A stretch of 64,000 nucleotides of DNA from DASUXA01 sp036378155 (GCA_036378155.1 DASUXA010000104.1:9785-73784); one strand, 5' to 3'; numbered from the stretch's first letter, positions 35,175 through 44,475 are shown. Numbers and translations are program-made. The notes: a model not told the origin generated them from the sequence alone.

Positions 35175-36061
35175 ACGCCGTCCCGGGGCCGCAGGTCGAG
35201 AGCGATGTCAACGATAGGCGAGGAGTGGGTGAGCGCTCCGACCGACAGGTAGTCGACGCCGGTCGACGCGTACTCGCGGGCCACCGCGAGGGTCAGCCCG
35301 CCGGTCGCCTCCAGTTCCGCCCGGCCACCGACGGCGGCGACCACCTCGCGCAGCAGGTCCGGCGTCATGTTGTCGCACAGCAGAAACGTCGCGCCCGCCG
35401 CCACCGCCTCCACCGCCTCGGCGACCGTGGTCACCTCGACCTGTACCGCGACGTCCGGGAACGCCTCGCGCACCCGGCGGTACGCCGCGCCGATACCGCC
35501 CGCCGCGACCTTGTGGTTGTCCTTGATCATGGCGACGTCGTACAGACCCATGCGCTTGTTCGTCCCGCCGCCCGCACGCACCGCGTACTTCTCGAGAATC
35601 CGCAGACCGGGGGTCGTCTTGCGGGTGTCGAGCACCGTCGCGCCGGTACCCGCCAGGGCGTCCGCCCACGCCCGGGTGTGGGTCGCCACCCCGGACATCC
35701 GGCAGAGCAGGTTGAGCGCGGTGCGCTCGGCGCTGAGCAGCGCGCGGGTCGGACCGGTCACCGTCGCCAGCACGTCGCCGCGCGCCACCCGCGCGCCGTC
35801 CGACGCCTTCGCGACGAAGTCGACGGTACCGCCGGACGCGGCGTCGAACACCGCCTCGGCGACGGCGAGCCCGGCGAGCACCCCCGGCGACCGGGCGACC
35901 AGCTCGGCGCTGTCGACCTGTTCGGCGGGAATCGTCGCCGCGCTGGTCACGTCCAGCCGCTGCGGTCCGAGGTCCTCGTCCAGGGCGGTACGCACGACGG
36001 CCGCCACCGCGTCCGGGTCCAGTCCGGCGTCACGCAGGCTGCGCTCGGTCGAGGCTCTCAC
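35171..36061 (-). CDS. nadC: Nicotinate-nucleotide pyrophosphorylase (quinolinate phosphoribosyltransferase)
   Basis: Makes nicotinate mononucleotide from quinolinate and PRPP. The 296-residue protein shows the family blocks EDLGPQRLDVTSAATIP, DTRKTTPGLRILEKYAVRAG, GGTNKRMGLYD, MIKDNHKVAAGG and the C-terminal LEATGGLTLAVAREYASTGV. GTG 36061 overlaps the nadB stop. The usual nadA gene is not in the window. Confidence 0.97.
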   Translation of the reverse strand: MRASTERSLRDAGLDPDAVAAVVRTALDEDLGPQRLDVTSAATIPAEQVDSAELVARSPGVLAGLAVAEAVFDAASGGTVDFVAKASDGARVARGDVLATVTGPTRALLSAERTALNLLCRMSGVATHTRAWADALAGTGATVLDTRKTTPGLRILEKYAVRAGGGTNKRMGLYDVAMIKDNHKVAAGGIGAAYRRVREAFPDVAVQVEVTTVAEAVEAVAAGATFLLCDNMTPDLLREVVAAVGGRAELEATGGLTLAVAREYASTGVDYLSVGALTHSSPIVDIALDLRPRDGV

Positions 36062-37737
36062 GTCAACGGCTCCCAGGTCTCGGTCAGTACCCCATGCGTG
36101 GTCGCACCCGCGTCGGTGGTCACACCCGCGTCGCGCAAGCTCATCAGCAGGTGCCCCAGCCACGCGTCCGACGCGGCCGGGAAGTCCTCGCGCCAGTGGC
36201 AGCCGCGCGTCTCCTCGCGCCGGCTCGCCGCCGCGACCAGCGCGCTCGCCACGGTCACCAGGTTCGTCGCCTCCCAGGTACCGGTCGCGGCAGACCCGCG
36301 ACTTTCCCCCAGAGCGCTGAGTTCGCCGGCTGCCGAAGCGAGCGAGCCGGCGGAGCGCAGCACTCCGGCGTACCGGCTCATCGCCTGCTGAAGCGGCTCG
36401 CGCACGGTCGTGTCGACCACCCAGCCGCCGTCGGTCGCCGGTACCGGGTCCGCCTGCGCGGGCAGATGCCGGGCGACGTCGTCGGCGATCCGCCGCGCGA
36501 AGACCAGCCCCTCCAGCAGGGAATTCGACGCCAGCCGGTTCGCGCCGTGCACTCCGGTGCAGGCGACCTCGCCGCAGGCGTACAGCCCCGGAATCGAGGT
36601 CGCGCCGTGCCGGTCGGTACGCACCCCGCCGCTGGCGTAGTGCGCGGCGGGCGCGACCGGGATCAGGTCGGTCGTCGGATCGACGCCGGCCGCCCGGCAC
36701 GAGGCGGTAATGGTGGGGAACCGGGTCGCGACGTCCGGGATGTGCCGGGCGTCCAGCCACACGTGGTCGGTACCGTCCGCCAGCATCTGCCGGTGGATCG
36801 CCTTGGCGACCACGTCGCGTGGCGCCAGCTCGGCGAGTTCGTGCTGACCCAGCATGAACCTCTTGCCGTCGGCGTCCACCAGGTACGCGCCCTCGCCGCG
36901 CATCGCCTCGGAGACCAGCGGCTGCTGGGCACGGCGCGGCGCGCCGTGCGGGTCGCCGGTGGGCGGCAGGTACAGCGCGGTCGGGTGGAACTGGACGAAC
37001 TCCAGGTCGGTCACCACGGCACCGGCGCGCAACGCGAGCGCCACGCCGTCGCCGGTGGACACCACCGGGTTGGTGGTGACCGCGTACACCTGCCCCATCC
37101 CGCCGGTCGCCAGGACGACCGCGCGGGCCAGGATCGCGCCGACCCCGTCCGGCGTGCCCTCCCCGAGTACGTGCAGAGTCAGTCCGCACGCCCGCCCGTC
37201 GGCGGCGCGCAGCAGGTCGAGCACGAGCGCGTGATCGACCACCCTGATCCACGGGTCGCGCAGGATGGCGGCGTGCAGCGCCCGCTGCACCTCCGCCCCG
37301 GTCGCGTCGCCACCGGCGTGCACGATCCGGTTCGCGTGGTGCCCGCCCTCGCGGGTCAGCATCAGCGACCCGTCCGGGTTGCGGTCGAAATCGGCGCCCC
37401 AGCGCATGAGTTCGCGTACCCGGTCCGGTCCCTCGCTGACCAGGATGTCGACGGCGGCGCGGTCGCAGAGCCCGACACCGGCGACGAGGGTGTCCCGCGC
37501 GTGCGAGGCGGGCGTGTCGAGCGGGTCGAGCACCGCCGCGATCCCGCCCTGCGCCCACCGGGTCGAGCCGTCGTCGATGTTCACCTTCGTGATCACCGTG
37601 ACGTGCAGCCCTGCCGCGCGCAGATGCAGCGCGGCGGTCAGCCCGGCGACGCCGGAACCCACCACCGCCACGTCGGTGGTTTCGTACCAGCCCGGTTCGG
37701 GCGCCGCGAGCCGGGTCGGCAGGGACGGTAAGCGCAC
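36058..37737 (-). CDS. nadB: L-aspartate oxidase
   Basis: FAD enzyme that oxidises aspartate to iminoaspartate for NAD synthesis. From GTG 37737 the protein has 559 residues. It has the FAD loop VVGSGVAGLTAALHL near residue 25, STRWAQGGIAAV, substrate-site EFVQFHPTALYLP and GVRTDRHGATSIPGLYACGE followed by GANRLASNSLLEGLVF. GTG 37737 is the first start that gives the usual length; the frame is open about 150 bases further but with no family resemblance. nadC follows with overlap. Confidence 0.95.
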   Translation of the reverse strand: MRLPSLPTRLAAPEPGWYETTDVAVVGSGVAGLTAALHLRAAGLHVTVITKVNIDDGSTRWAQGGIAAVLDPLDTPASHARDTLVAGVGLCDRAAVDILVSEGPDRVRELMRWGADFDRNPDGSLMLTREGGHHANRIVHAGGDATGAEVQRALHAAILRDPWIRVVDHALVLDLLRAADGRACGLTLHVLGEGTPDGVGAILARAVVLATGGMGQVYAVTTNPVVSTGDGVALALRAGAVVTDLEFVQFHPTALYLPPTGDPHGAPRRAQQPLVSEAMRGEGAYLVDADGKRFMLGQHELAELAPRDVVAKAIHRQMLADGTDHVWLDARHIPDVATRFPTITASCRAAGVDPTTDLIPVAPAAHYASGGVRTDRHGATSIPGLYACGEVACTGVHGANRLASNSLLEGLVFARRIADDVARHLPAQADPVPATDGGWVVDTTVREPLQQAMSRYAGVLRSAGSLASAAGELSALGESRGSAATGTWEATNLVTVASALVAAASRREETRGCHWREDFPAASDAWLGHLLMSLRDAGVTTDAGATTHGVLTETWEPLT

Positions 37738-37801
37738 CCGGACAGTGAACCGAACCGCGCCGACCGCAACGTCTCCGGGGTGGCGGGTCGCGGTCTGGAT
37801 C

Positions 37802-38695
37802 TCACTTCGGCAGCGGCTTGCCGCCCAGCCCCTTGATCGAACCGGTGGTCTTCTTCGCCGAGTTGTACGCCATGGCGAAGCACCGGTCGCCACGGTCGCC
37901 GTACGCCCAGTGGTCCTTGACGAAGCCGGTGGACAGCCAGGCGATGTCGGTACGGGCGATCGGGAAGGACAGCCCGAGAAAACGGGCGACCATGTGCTGA
38001 CATCCGTCCAGACCGATCCGTCGGCGCACGTCGACGCTCGACGAGTACGGCCCGGCCGGCGCGAGGTAGGTGCCCGCGTATTCGCCGCTGTGCGACTTCG
38101 CGCAGTCGGCGGGGTCGACGGTATTGATGCCGTCCGAATCGCGGGTGACGTCGATGCAGCCCATCGCCAGCGGACGCGCGCCGCGCAGCCCGTCCTTCGC
38201 GCTGTCGTGCGCGGTCACCAGGTCGTGCCGGTACGTCCGGATCGAAACCAGGTCGCAGCGGTAGTACCGGGCGCCTACCGCCCACTGCTTCGCGCTCGGC
38301 GTCAGCAGCACCAGGTCGAGACGGGCGTCGTACCAGTCGCCGCCGAGATAGTCCTTGGTCGCCGCGGCGCAGTCGCGGTACGCCGCGCGCATGGCGGCGC
38401 TGTCCGCAGCCGGTACCGACTTTCCGACAGCCGAACCCGAGAACTGTCCGACGTGGGCGGTTTCGGTCTGGTGGCTGAGCGAGCACGAGTCGACCAGCGA
38501 GGTGTTGCTGGTCGTCACGTCGACGGAGACGTCGGCTGTGGTGGACCAGCAGTCGCCGACGACCGGTACCCGGATGGTCGGCTCGGGCAGCGCCGGCCAG
38601 TCGTCGGTCAGATTGCCGTCGACGCCCGCCGGCGCGCATCCGGCGAGCATCGCCAACGCGATCCCCGCGACGACCGCCGCGATCCCCCGTCGCAC
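37802..38695 (-). CDS. Septum-formation family lipoprotein (copy 2)
   Basis: A 297-residue lipoprotein with GTG 38695 (GGGAGG 7 bases upstream) and lipobox AMLAGC, Cys near residue 20. It has two septum-formation-like domains, each with spaced cysteines (DSCSLSHQTETAHVGQF and DPADCAKSHSGEYAGTYLAP). The C-S/K-x-x-H-x-x-E pattern is the family mark. It is paralogous to the next gene upstream, sharing the same domain order and the KDGLRGARPLAMGCIDVTRD block. The family name comes from a Corynebacterium protein; the role here is unknown. It lies between panD and nadB. Confidence 0.85.
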   Translation of the reverse strand: MRRGIAAVVAGIALAMLAGCAPAGVDGNLTDDWPALPEPTIRVPVVGDCWSTTADVSVDVTTSNTSLVDSCSLSHQTETAHVGQFSGSAVGKSVPAADSAAMRAAYRDCAAATKDYLGGDWYDARLDLVLLTPSAKQWAVGARYYRCDLVSIRTYRHDLVTAHDSAKDGLRGARPLAMGCIDVTRDSDGINTVDPADCAKSHSGEYAGTYLAPAGPYSSSVDVRRRIGLDGCQHMVARFLGLSFPIARTDIAWLSTGFVKDHWAYGDRGDRCFAMAYNSAKKTTGSIKGLGGKPLPK

Positions 38696-38847
38696 CCCGT
38701 TGCCTCCCTGTCGCTGGTCAGATGGGCAGCCTAGTCGGCTCGGCACCGGTACCCGCCGGGTGCCGGACCACGGTGCACAGTGTCCAGTGCGTCGTCGTCC
38801 CGACGAACGCGACCGCGTCACGCAGCGCGAGCGCGCCGCCGGTGCGG

Positions 38848-39744
38848 TCAGCTCTTCAGCGGAGCGCTCCCGATGTTCTTCAAGGTGCCCCGGTACAGCC
38901 GGGTGTGCTCGCCGTTGAACGCCACCGCGTAGCACAGCACCGTGCGGTCACCCAGCTCCCACTGGTTCTCGTTGTAGTAGTTCCAGAACCAGCCCAGGTC
39001 GGAACGCCTGCCCCAAGCGCTGCCCACGTACTTGCCGACCACGTGTTCGCAACCCGACTCGGCGGGGTCGTTCTTGTCGTTGTCGCCCGGGTACGCGCCG
39101 GTGGGAGCCGTGTACAGCCCGGCGAACTCACCGCGATGCGGCTTGGCGCAGTCCACAGGTCGCATCTCGCCCAGCCGCCCGTCCGAGGTCTCGGTCGCGT
39201 CGAAGCAGGTGTTCGCCAGCGACCGTGCACCGCGCAGCCCGTCCTTCAACGACCAGCTCACCATCTGGTACTTGAAGGTGTAGCCGTCGGTGCTCATGAC
39301 GTCGCAGCGGAACCACCGCGCGCCGCCCTTCCACGCGGGGTTGTCCGGCTCGACCAGGTTCACCATGACCAACCCGGTGTGCCAGTCCGCGCCGAGGAAG
39401 TCGTTCGCCTTCTGGCTACAGGTGGCGTACGCGGCGCGCTGCTCCGGACCGCCCGCGGGCGGCGTCGTGGTCCGCTTCGCGGCGTCGCCGGTGTAGCTGC
39501 CGACATAGATCGTCTCGACCGCGTGGCTCGTGGTGCACGGCACCGGCTGGTCGGTCGTGGCGTCCCAGGTGGCGCCCGGCTTGGCGGCGTAGCAGACGCC
39601 CGCCGTCGGCACGATCATCTTCGGTTCGCCGACCGCGGGCCAGTCGTCGACGAGGTTGCCGTCCGTCCCGGCGGGCACCGAACAACCCGCCAGAGCGACA
39701 GCCGACACAGCGGCCAGCCCGATGATCGTGACCCACCGTCGCAA
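38848..39744 (-). CDS. Septum-formation family lipoprotein (copy 1)
   Basis: A 298-residue lipoprotein whose TTG start has AGGAGG 5 bases upstream. The lipobox is ALAGC, Cys near residue 21. Cysteine-centred motifs VPCTTSHAVETIYVGSY and VDCAKPHRGEFAGLYTAP define the septum-formation domain pair. It shares KDGLRGARSLANTCFDATET and DGNLVDDWPA with the downstream copy, so the two are a tandem duplication that has since diverged. It lies just after panD on the same strand with a gap of 118 bases. Confidence 0.85.
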   Translation of the reverse strand: MRRWVTIIGLAAVSAVALAGCSVPAGTDGNLVDDWPAVGEPKMIVPTAGVCYAAKPGATWDATTDQPVPCTTSHAVETIYVGSYTGDAAKRTTTPPAGGPEQRAAYATCSQKANDFLGADWHTGLVMVNLVEPDNPAWKGGARWFRCDVMSTDGYTFKYQMVSWSLKDGLRGARSLANTCFDATETSDGRLGEMRPVDCAKPHRGEFAGLYTAPTGAYPGDNDKNDPAESGCEHVVGKYVGSAWGRRSDLGWFWNYYNENQWELGDRTVLCYAVAFNGEHTRLYRGTLKNIGSAPLKS

Positions 39745-39862
39745 CGGAACCTCCTCGCCGCGCCGGGTGCCGTTTCGGCGCGCCCGGACAGCGAGGCAGC
39801 TTACGGTACGGGCCCGACAACGCGCTGCCCGTGACGGGACGCCGCCGGGCGCGCCGGCGCGG

Positions 39863-40309
39863 TCAGGCGGCGACCAGGCGAGCGTTCACCGTCAGGTCGC
39901 CGCGTACCACGTCGTCCGCCATGCCGGGCACGGCTTCCGCCGGGTCGGTACCGAGCTCGATGACCCGGTTCGCCGCGTCCACATGGACGATCTTCGGCTG
40001 GTACTCGCGGGCGGTGGCGTCGTCCATCTGCGCGTACGAGATCATGATCACCAGGTCGCCGGGGTGTACCAGGTGCGCAGCCGCGCCGTTGATCCCGATC
40101 ACACCGCTGCCGCGCTCGCCCGGGATCACGTACGTCTCCAGGCGCGCGCCGTTGGTCACGTCGACGATCGCCACCTGCTCGCCGGGGAGCAGGTCGGCGG
40201 CGTCCAGCAGATCCTGGTCGATGGTGACCGAGCCGACGTAGTGCAGATCCGCCTGGGTCACCGTGGCCCGGTGGATCTTGGACTTCAGCATGGTACGAGC
40301 GAAGATCAC
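39863..40309 (-). CDS. panD: Aspartate 1-decarboxylase
   Basis: Makes beta-alanine for pantothenate. The 148-residue proenzyme cleaves itself between Gly and Ser in LHYVGSVTID, giving the pyruvoyl group. The conserved start MLKSKIHRATVTQADLHYVG and NGARLETYVIPGERGSGVIG are present. GTG 40309 overlaps the panC stop and adds a few residues before the conserved MLKSK Met; ATG 40291 is a possible internal alternative. It is typical of pan operons. Confidence 0.96.
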   Translation of the reverse strand: MIFARTMLKSKIHRATVTQADLHYVGSVTIDQDLLDAADLLPGEQVAIVDVTNGARLETYVIPGERGSGVIGINGAAAHLVHPGDLVIMISYAQMDDATAREYQPKIVHVDAANRVIELGTDPAEAVPGMADDVVRGDLTVNARLVAA

Positions 40310-41145
40310 GTCAACTCCAGGGGGGCGTTGTCGATCAGGCGGGTGGCACCCACCCACGCGGCGACCAGCATCCGAGCCGGCCCCGTCGCGGGAGCCGGTC
40401 CGAGGTCGGGGTCGGTGAGTACCAGGTAGTCGAGCTTGGCGACGCCTCGGCCGGTCTCGTCGAACGCGGCTCGGGCAGCCGACAGCGCCGACTCGGCGCC
40501 CACACCTCGACCCGCGGCGTCGGCGCCCGCGCGCAGCGCGGCGGACAATGCCAGCGCGACCCGACGCTCGTCCGGCGACAGGTACCGGTTGCGGCTGGAC
40601 AGGGCGAGACCGCCCGGTTCGCGTACCGTCGGCACCCCGACGATCCGCACCGGGAGAGCGGTGTCCCGGACCATCAGGCGTACCAGCGTCAACTGCTGAT
40701 AGTCCTTCTCGCCGAAGAACGCGAAATCCGGGCGGGTCAGGTGGAGCAGCTTCAGCACCACGGTCAGTACCCCGTGGAAGAAGCCGGGACGGCTGGCGCC
40801 CTCCAGCGTGCCGCCCAGCGGTCCGGGGTCCACGCGTACCGTCGGCTGCCCGTCCGGGTACATCTCGGACACGCTCGGCGCGAACACCACGTCCGCCCCG
40901 TTCGCCGCGCACACCGCCAAGTCGGCGTCGAGCGTGCGCGGGTACCGGTCGAAGTCCTCGTTCGGTCCGAACTGCAGTGGGTTGACGAAGATCGTGACCA
41001 GTACGTGGTCGGCGCGTTCACGGGCGGCGCGCAGCAGCGCGGCGTGCCCCTCGTGCAGCGCGCCCATCGTCATCACCACGGCGACCGAACCGGTGAGCGC
41101 GGCGCGAGCCTCGGCCAGACCCGCGCGGTCGTGCACCGTCCTCAT
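40306..41145 (-). CDS. panC: Pantothenate synthetase
   Basis: Joins pantoate and beta-alanine with ATP. The 279-residue protein has the nucleotide HIGH-like motif in MTMGALHEGHAALLRAARER. It also has FVNPLQFGPNEDFDRYPRTL, the pantoate-binding SRPGFFHGVLTVVLKLL, FFGEKDYQQLTLVRLMV and ALSSRNRYLSPDER. ATG 41145 is the standard start; longer upstream open frame is arginine-rich noise. It is followed by panD with a GTGA overlap and preceded by the DUF2520 gene, the usual neighbour. Confidence 0.97.
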   Translation of the reverse strand: MRTVHDRAGLAEARAALTGSVAVVMTMGALHEGHAALLRAARERADHVLVTIFVNPLQFGPNEDFDRYPRTLDADLAVCAANGADVVFAPSVSEMYPDGQPTVRVDPGPLGGTLEGASRPGFFHGVLTVVLKLLHLTRPDFAFFGEKDYQQLTLVRLMVRDTALPVRIVGVPTVREPGGLALSSRNRYLSPDERRVALALSAALRAGADAAGRGVGAESALSAARAAFDETGRGVAKLDYLVLTDPDLGPAPATGPARMLVAAWVGATRLIDNAPLELT

Positions 41146-41195
41146 AGTGCCTGCTTGATTCGCGACTGCGGGGCTCGCAAGCTCACTCCTCGCGC

Positions 41196-42128
41196 TCATC
41201 GGGACGCTCGCTCGCTCGGACGCTTGCTGGCGAGGGCGTCCAGCAGCGGCTCGGCGCGGTTCGCATCGAGCCGTCCCGCCGCGATCGCCCGGTCCGCGGT
41301 ACGCCGGGCCAGCGCAAGGTAGGTGGGCAGCGATTCCGGCGCGACCGCCTCGAGCGTGTCGACGTGCCGCGCCACGGTACCGACGTCGCCGCGCGCGACC
41401 GGTCCAGTCAGCGCCTCGTCGCCGAGTCGGAGCGTGTTGTCGAGCGCGGCGTGCAGCAACGGGTCGAGTACCCGCTCCGGATGGACCACCCCGGCGTCGC
41501 GCAGTCGGTCCATCGCCTCGTTGACGAGCGTCACCAGGTGGTTCGCGCCGTGCGCGAGGGCGGTGTGGTACAGCGCCCGGCGCTGTTCGGCGACCCACTC
41601 GGGGGTACCGCCGAGCGCGTCGACCAGGTCCGTGGCGAACGCGCGCAGGTCGTCGGGCGCGGTCACGCCGAAGGAGATTCCGGCGTTCAGCCGGTCGAGG
41701 TCGTCGAGGCGACCGGTGAAGGTCATCGCGGGGTGCAGGGCAAGCGGTCGAGCGCCGAGCGCGGCAGCCGGGTGCAGGACGCCGATACCGTGCGCCCCGG
41801 AGGTGTGCGCGACGACCTGACCAGGCGAGAACGCGTCGGATTCGGCGAGGTGCGCGACGAGCGGGGCGAGGACGTCGTCGGGGACCGCGAGGACGACCAG
41901 TCGGGCGACGCGGGCGACCTGTTCCGGGTCGCGGCGAGGGGTACCGGGGAGCAGGCGGGAGATCCGCGCGGCGGAGGCGGGGGTGCGGCAAGAGGCCGCG
42001 ACGACCGGGAATCCGGCTCGGACCAGCGCGGCGCCCAGTACGGCGCCGACCCGGCCGCTGCCAATGATCCCGACGTCAGGTCGGTGGCCGGCCTGACACG
42101 TGGCAGGCTGGCGCGGCATCGCGCTCAT
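41196..42128 (-). CDS. Rossmann-like and DUF2520 domain protein
   Basis: A 310-residue NAD(P)-binding protein. The N-terminal Rossmann fold starts VGIIGSGRVGAVLGAALVRA (GxGxxG) and contains LVVLAVPDDVLAPLVAHLAE and the VVAHTSGAHGIGVLHP turn. A helical C-terminal DUF2520 domain resembles 6-phosphogluconate/ketopantoate reductase type dehydrogenases (AHGANHLVTLVNEAMDRL). Neighbouring panC suggests a pantothenate role, possibly as a ketopantoate reductase stand-in, but this is inference. The ATG 42128 start is supported by family length; GAGGA lies 12 bases upstream. Confidence 0.9.
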   Translation of the reverse strand: MSAMPRQPATCQAGHRPDVGIIGSGRVGAVLGAALVRAGFPVVAASCRTPASAARISRLLPGTPRRDPEQVARVARLVVLAVPDDVLAPLVAHLAESDAFSPGQVVAHTSGAHGIGVLHPAAALGARPLALHPAMTFTGRLDDLDRLNAGISFGVTAPDDLRAFATDLVDALGGTPEWVAEQRRALYHTALAHGANHLVTLVNEAMDRLRDAGVVHPERVLDPLLHAALDNTLRLGDEALTGPVARGDVGTVARHVDTLEAVAPESLPTYLALARRTADRAIAAGRLDANRAEPLLDALASKRPSERASR

Positions 42129-42272
42129 GTTCGTGATCCAGTCCTCGTCGATGGGGTACCGGTCGCTGGCAAGTATGCGCTGACATGCATGTACCCGCCC
42201 ACCTGCTGTGGCAATCTTCACGGGCGACCTGCCCCGGTACGGTGCGGGGACGGGCGGTTCGGGGAGGCGACG

Positions 42273-43253
42273 GTGCGGCGCTGGCGGGACGCGATGGCGA
42301 CGGCGCTGTACGGACCCGACGGCTTGTTCACCGGGGCGCGCGGCGCTCCGGTCGACCACTTCCGCACCAGCGTGCACGCGTCACCGCTGTTCGCCGCCGC
42401 GATCGGGCGGCTGCTGCGCCGGCTGGACGCCGCGCTCGGCGAGCCGCCGGTACTCGACGTGGTCGACGTCGGCGCGGGGCGGGGCGAACTGCTCACCGCG
42501 CTGCTGGGCGGGCTCGCGCCCGACCTCGCCGACCGGGTACGGCTGACCGCCGTCGAGGTCGCGCCACGCCCCGCCGATCTGCCCGAGGCGATCCGGTGGT
42601 CGGCGACGTTGCCTCGCCCGGTGACCGGGCTGCTCGTCGCGACCGAATGGCTGGACAACGTCCCGGTCGACGTGGTCGAGGTGGACGACGCGGGTGTCGC
42701 GCGGTACGTGCTGGTCGACGGCGACGGCCACGAGTCGCTCGGCGAGCCGCCCGACCCGCCGGACCGGGACTGGCTGGCGCGGTGGTGGCCGCTGAGCGGG
42801 GCGACCGCGGGCACCCGCGCCGAGATCGGGCGACCGCGCGACGAGGCGTGGTGGGCGGCGGTGTCGACGGTACGGCGAGGTCTCGCGCTCGCCGTGGACT
42901 ACGGGCACACGGCGACGAGCCGCCCGACGTTCGGCACGCTCACCGGGTACCGCGCCGGACGGCAGGTGCCGCCGGTGCCGGACGGGCGCAGCGACCTGAC
43001 CGCGCACGTGGCGATGGACGCGCTCGCCGGGTCGGGGGCGGTACTGGTCGCGCAACGCGACGCGCTGCGCGAGCTGGGAGTTCGCGGTACCCGACCGCCG
43101 CTGGACCTGGCGGCCCGCGATCCCGCGGGGTACCTGCGGGGGCTCGCCGACGCCTCGCAGGCGGGTGAGCTCACCGACCCCGCCGGGCTGGGTGGGCACC
43201 TGTGGCTGCTGCAACCGGTCGAGGTCGCGCTGCGCCTACCATGCCAGGCATGA
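42273..43253 (+). CDS. MidA/NDUFAF7 family arginine methyltransferase
   Basis: A 326-residue SAM-dependent methyltransferase of the MidA/NDUFAF7 family. The family start is FTGARGAPVDHFRTSVHASP, near residue 22. SAM motif I is VVDVGAGRGELLTALLGG, and LVATEWLDNVPVDVVEVDDA matches the family's NExxDxxPV motif region. In mitochondria NDUFAF7 dimethylates an Arg of the complex I 49-kDa subunit. Here the next gene is a NuoD homologue of that subunit, coupled by ATGA overlap. GTG 42273 has GGGAGG 5 bases upstream. It is divergent from the DUF2520 gene. Confidence 0.9.
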   Translation: MRRWRDAMATALYGPDGLFTGARGAPVDHFRTSVHASPLFAAAIGRLLRRLDAALGEPPVLDVVDVGAGRGELLTALLGGLAPDLADRVRLTAVEVAPRPADLPEAIRWSATLPRPVTGLLVATEWLDNVPVDVVEVDDAGVARYVLVDGDGHESLGEPPDPPDRDWLARWWPLSGATAGTRAEIGRPRDEAWWAAVSTVRRGLALAVDYGHTATSRPTFGTLTGYRAGRQVPPVPDGRSDLTAHVAMDALAGSGAVLVAQRDALRELGVRGTRPPLDLAARDPAGYLRGLADASQAGELTDPAGLGGHLWLLQPVEVALRLPCQA

Positions 43254-44401
43254 CCAGCGACGCCCCGCCGACCGAGGTCACAGTCGGGACCGGTACCGGC
43301 TTGGACCCCGGCGACACCGTGCTCACCCTCGGTCCCGGGCATCCCTCGACGCACGGGACGCTGCGGTTGCGGCTGCGGCTGGACGGGGACCGGGTCGTGT
43401 CGGCGGAGCCGATCGTCGGGTACATGCACCGGGGCGCCGAGAAGCTGTTCGAGGTGCGCGACTACCGGCAGATCATCATGCTGGCGAACCGGCACGACTG
43501 GCTGTCCGCGTTCGGCAACGAACTGGGTGTGGTGCTCGCCGTGGAACGGCTGATGGGCATCGAGGTGCCGGAGCGCGCGGTGTGGCTGCGCACCGCCCTC
43601 GCCGAGATCAACCGGGTGGTCAACCATCTGATGTTCCTCGCCGCGTACCCGGTGGAGATCGGCGCGGCGGAACTCGGTCGGGGCGCGTTCGCCGGTCGCG
43701 AGACTCTCCAGGAAGTCCTGGAGGAGGTGTCCGGCGGGCGGGTGCACTACATGTTCAACCGGATCGGCGGGTTGAAGGAGGAGGTACCGGTCGGCTGGAC
43801 GGAGCGCGCCCGGCGCGCGGTCGACCGGGTGCGTGCCGGGTTGCCCGCGCTCGACCGGCTGATCCGTGACGACGAGACGTTCGCCGCCCGTACCGTCGGC
43901 GTCGGGGTGCTCAGCGCCGCCGACGCGGCTGCGTTCGGCGTGTCCGGTCCGGTCGCGCGCGCCTCGGGGCTGGACTTCGACCTGCGTCGCGACGAGCCGT
44001 ACCTGGCGTACGGCGAACTGTCGGTGCCGGTGGTCACCGGTACCGCCGGGGACTGCCACGCCCGGTTCGAGTGCCTGCTCGGGCAGGTGTACACCTCGCT
44101 CGACCTCGCCGAGCAGTGCCTGGACCGGGTCGACCGGGTCTCGGGACCGGTGAATGTACGGCTGCCCAAGGTCGTGAAGGCGCCCGAGGGCGAGACGTAC
44201 GCGTGGACCGAGAACCCGCTCGGCGTCAACGGGTACTACCTGGTGTCGCGGGGCGACAAGACGCCGTGGCGGCTCAAGCTGCGCACCGCGTCGTACGCGA
44301 ATGTGCAGGCGCTGTCCGTGATCGTGCCCGGCTGCCGGGTCGCCGACCTGGTGGCGATTCTCGGCTCGCTGTTCTTCGTGGTCGGCGACATCGACAAGTA
44401 G
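43250..44401 (+). CDS. nuoD: Stand-alone NADH-quinone oxidoreductase subunit D-like protein
   Basis: A 383-residue member of the complex I 49-kDa/NuoD (Nqo4) family. It keeps HPSTHGTLRLRLRL and IVGYMHRGAEKLFEVRDYRQ, where the Arg corresponds to the methylated Arg85 of the bovine subunit. It also keeps GGRVHYMFNRIGGLKEEVP and GVNGYYLVSRGDKTPWRLKL. In the segment matching RMDYLHSFAHDL of Thermus Nqo4 it reads RHDWLSAFGNEL, so the quinone-site Tyr is Trp. It is somewhat shorter than NuoD of the main operon type (about 400-440). ATG 43250 overlaps the midA stop; TACCAT 7 bases upstream may also give a leaderless message. No other nuo genes are nearby. Confidence 0.92.
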   Translation: MTSDAPPTEVTVGTGTGLDPGDTVLTLGPGHPSTHGTLRLRLRLDGDRVVSAEPIVGYMHRGAEKLFEVRDYRQIIMLANRHDWLSAFGNELGVVLAVERLMGIEVPERAVWLRTALAEINRVVNHLMFLAAYPVEIGAAELGRGAFAGRETLQEVLEEVSGGRVHYMFNRIGGLKEEVPVGWTERARRAVDRVRAGLPALDRLIRDDETFAARTVGVGVLSAADAAAFGVSGPVARASGLDFDLRRDEPYLAYGELSVPVVTGTAGDCHARFECLLGQVYTSLDLAEQCLDRVDRVSGPVNVRLPKVVKAPEGETYAWTENPLGVNGYYLVSRGDKTPWRLKLRTASYANVQALSVIVPGCRVADLVAILGSLFFVVGDIDK

Positions 44402-44475
44402 GGGTATGCGTCGGACGCACCCGACCGGGTGTGCCGCCACAGCCCTCGCCGGCGACCGCCGCCGGGCGGGCGTGG

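Noticed and set aside
41364..43253. Long frame reading through DUF2520 antisense into midA
   Set aside because: The N-terminal 300 residues are antisense shadow; the GTG at 42273 with a strong ribosome site is the true midA start.
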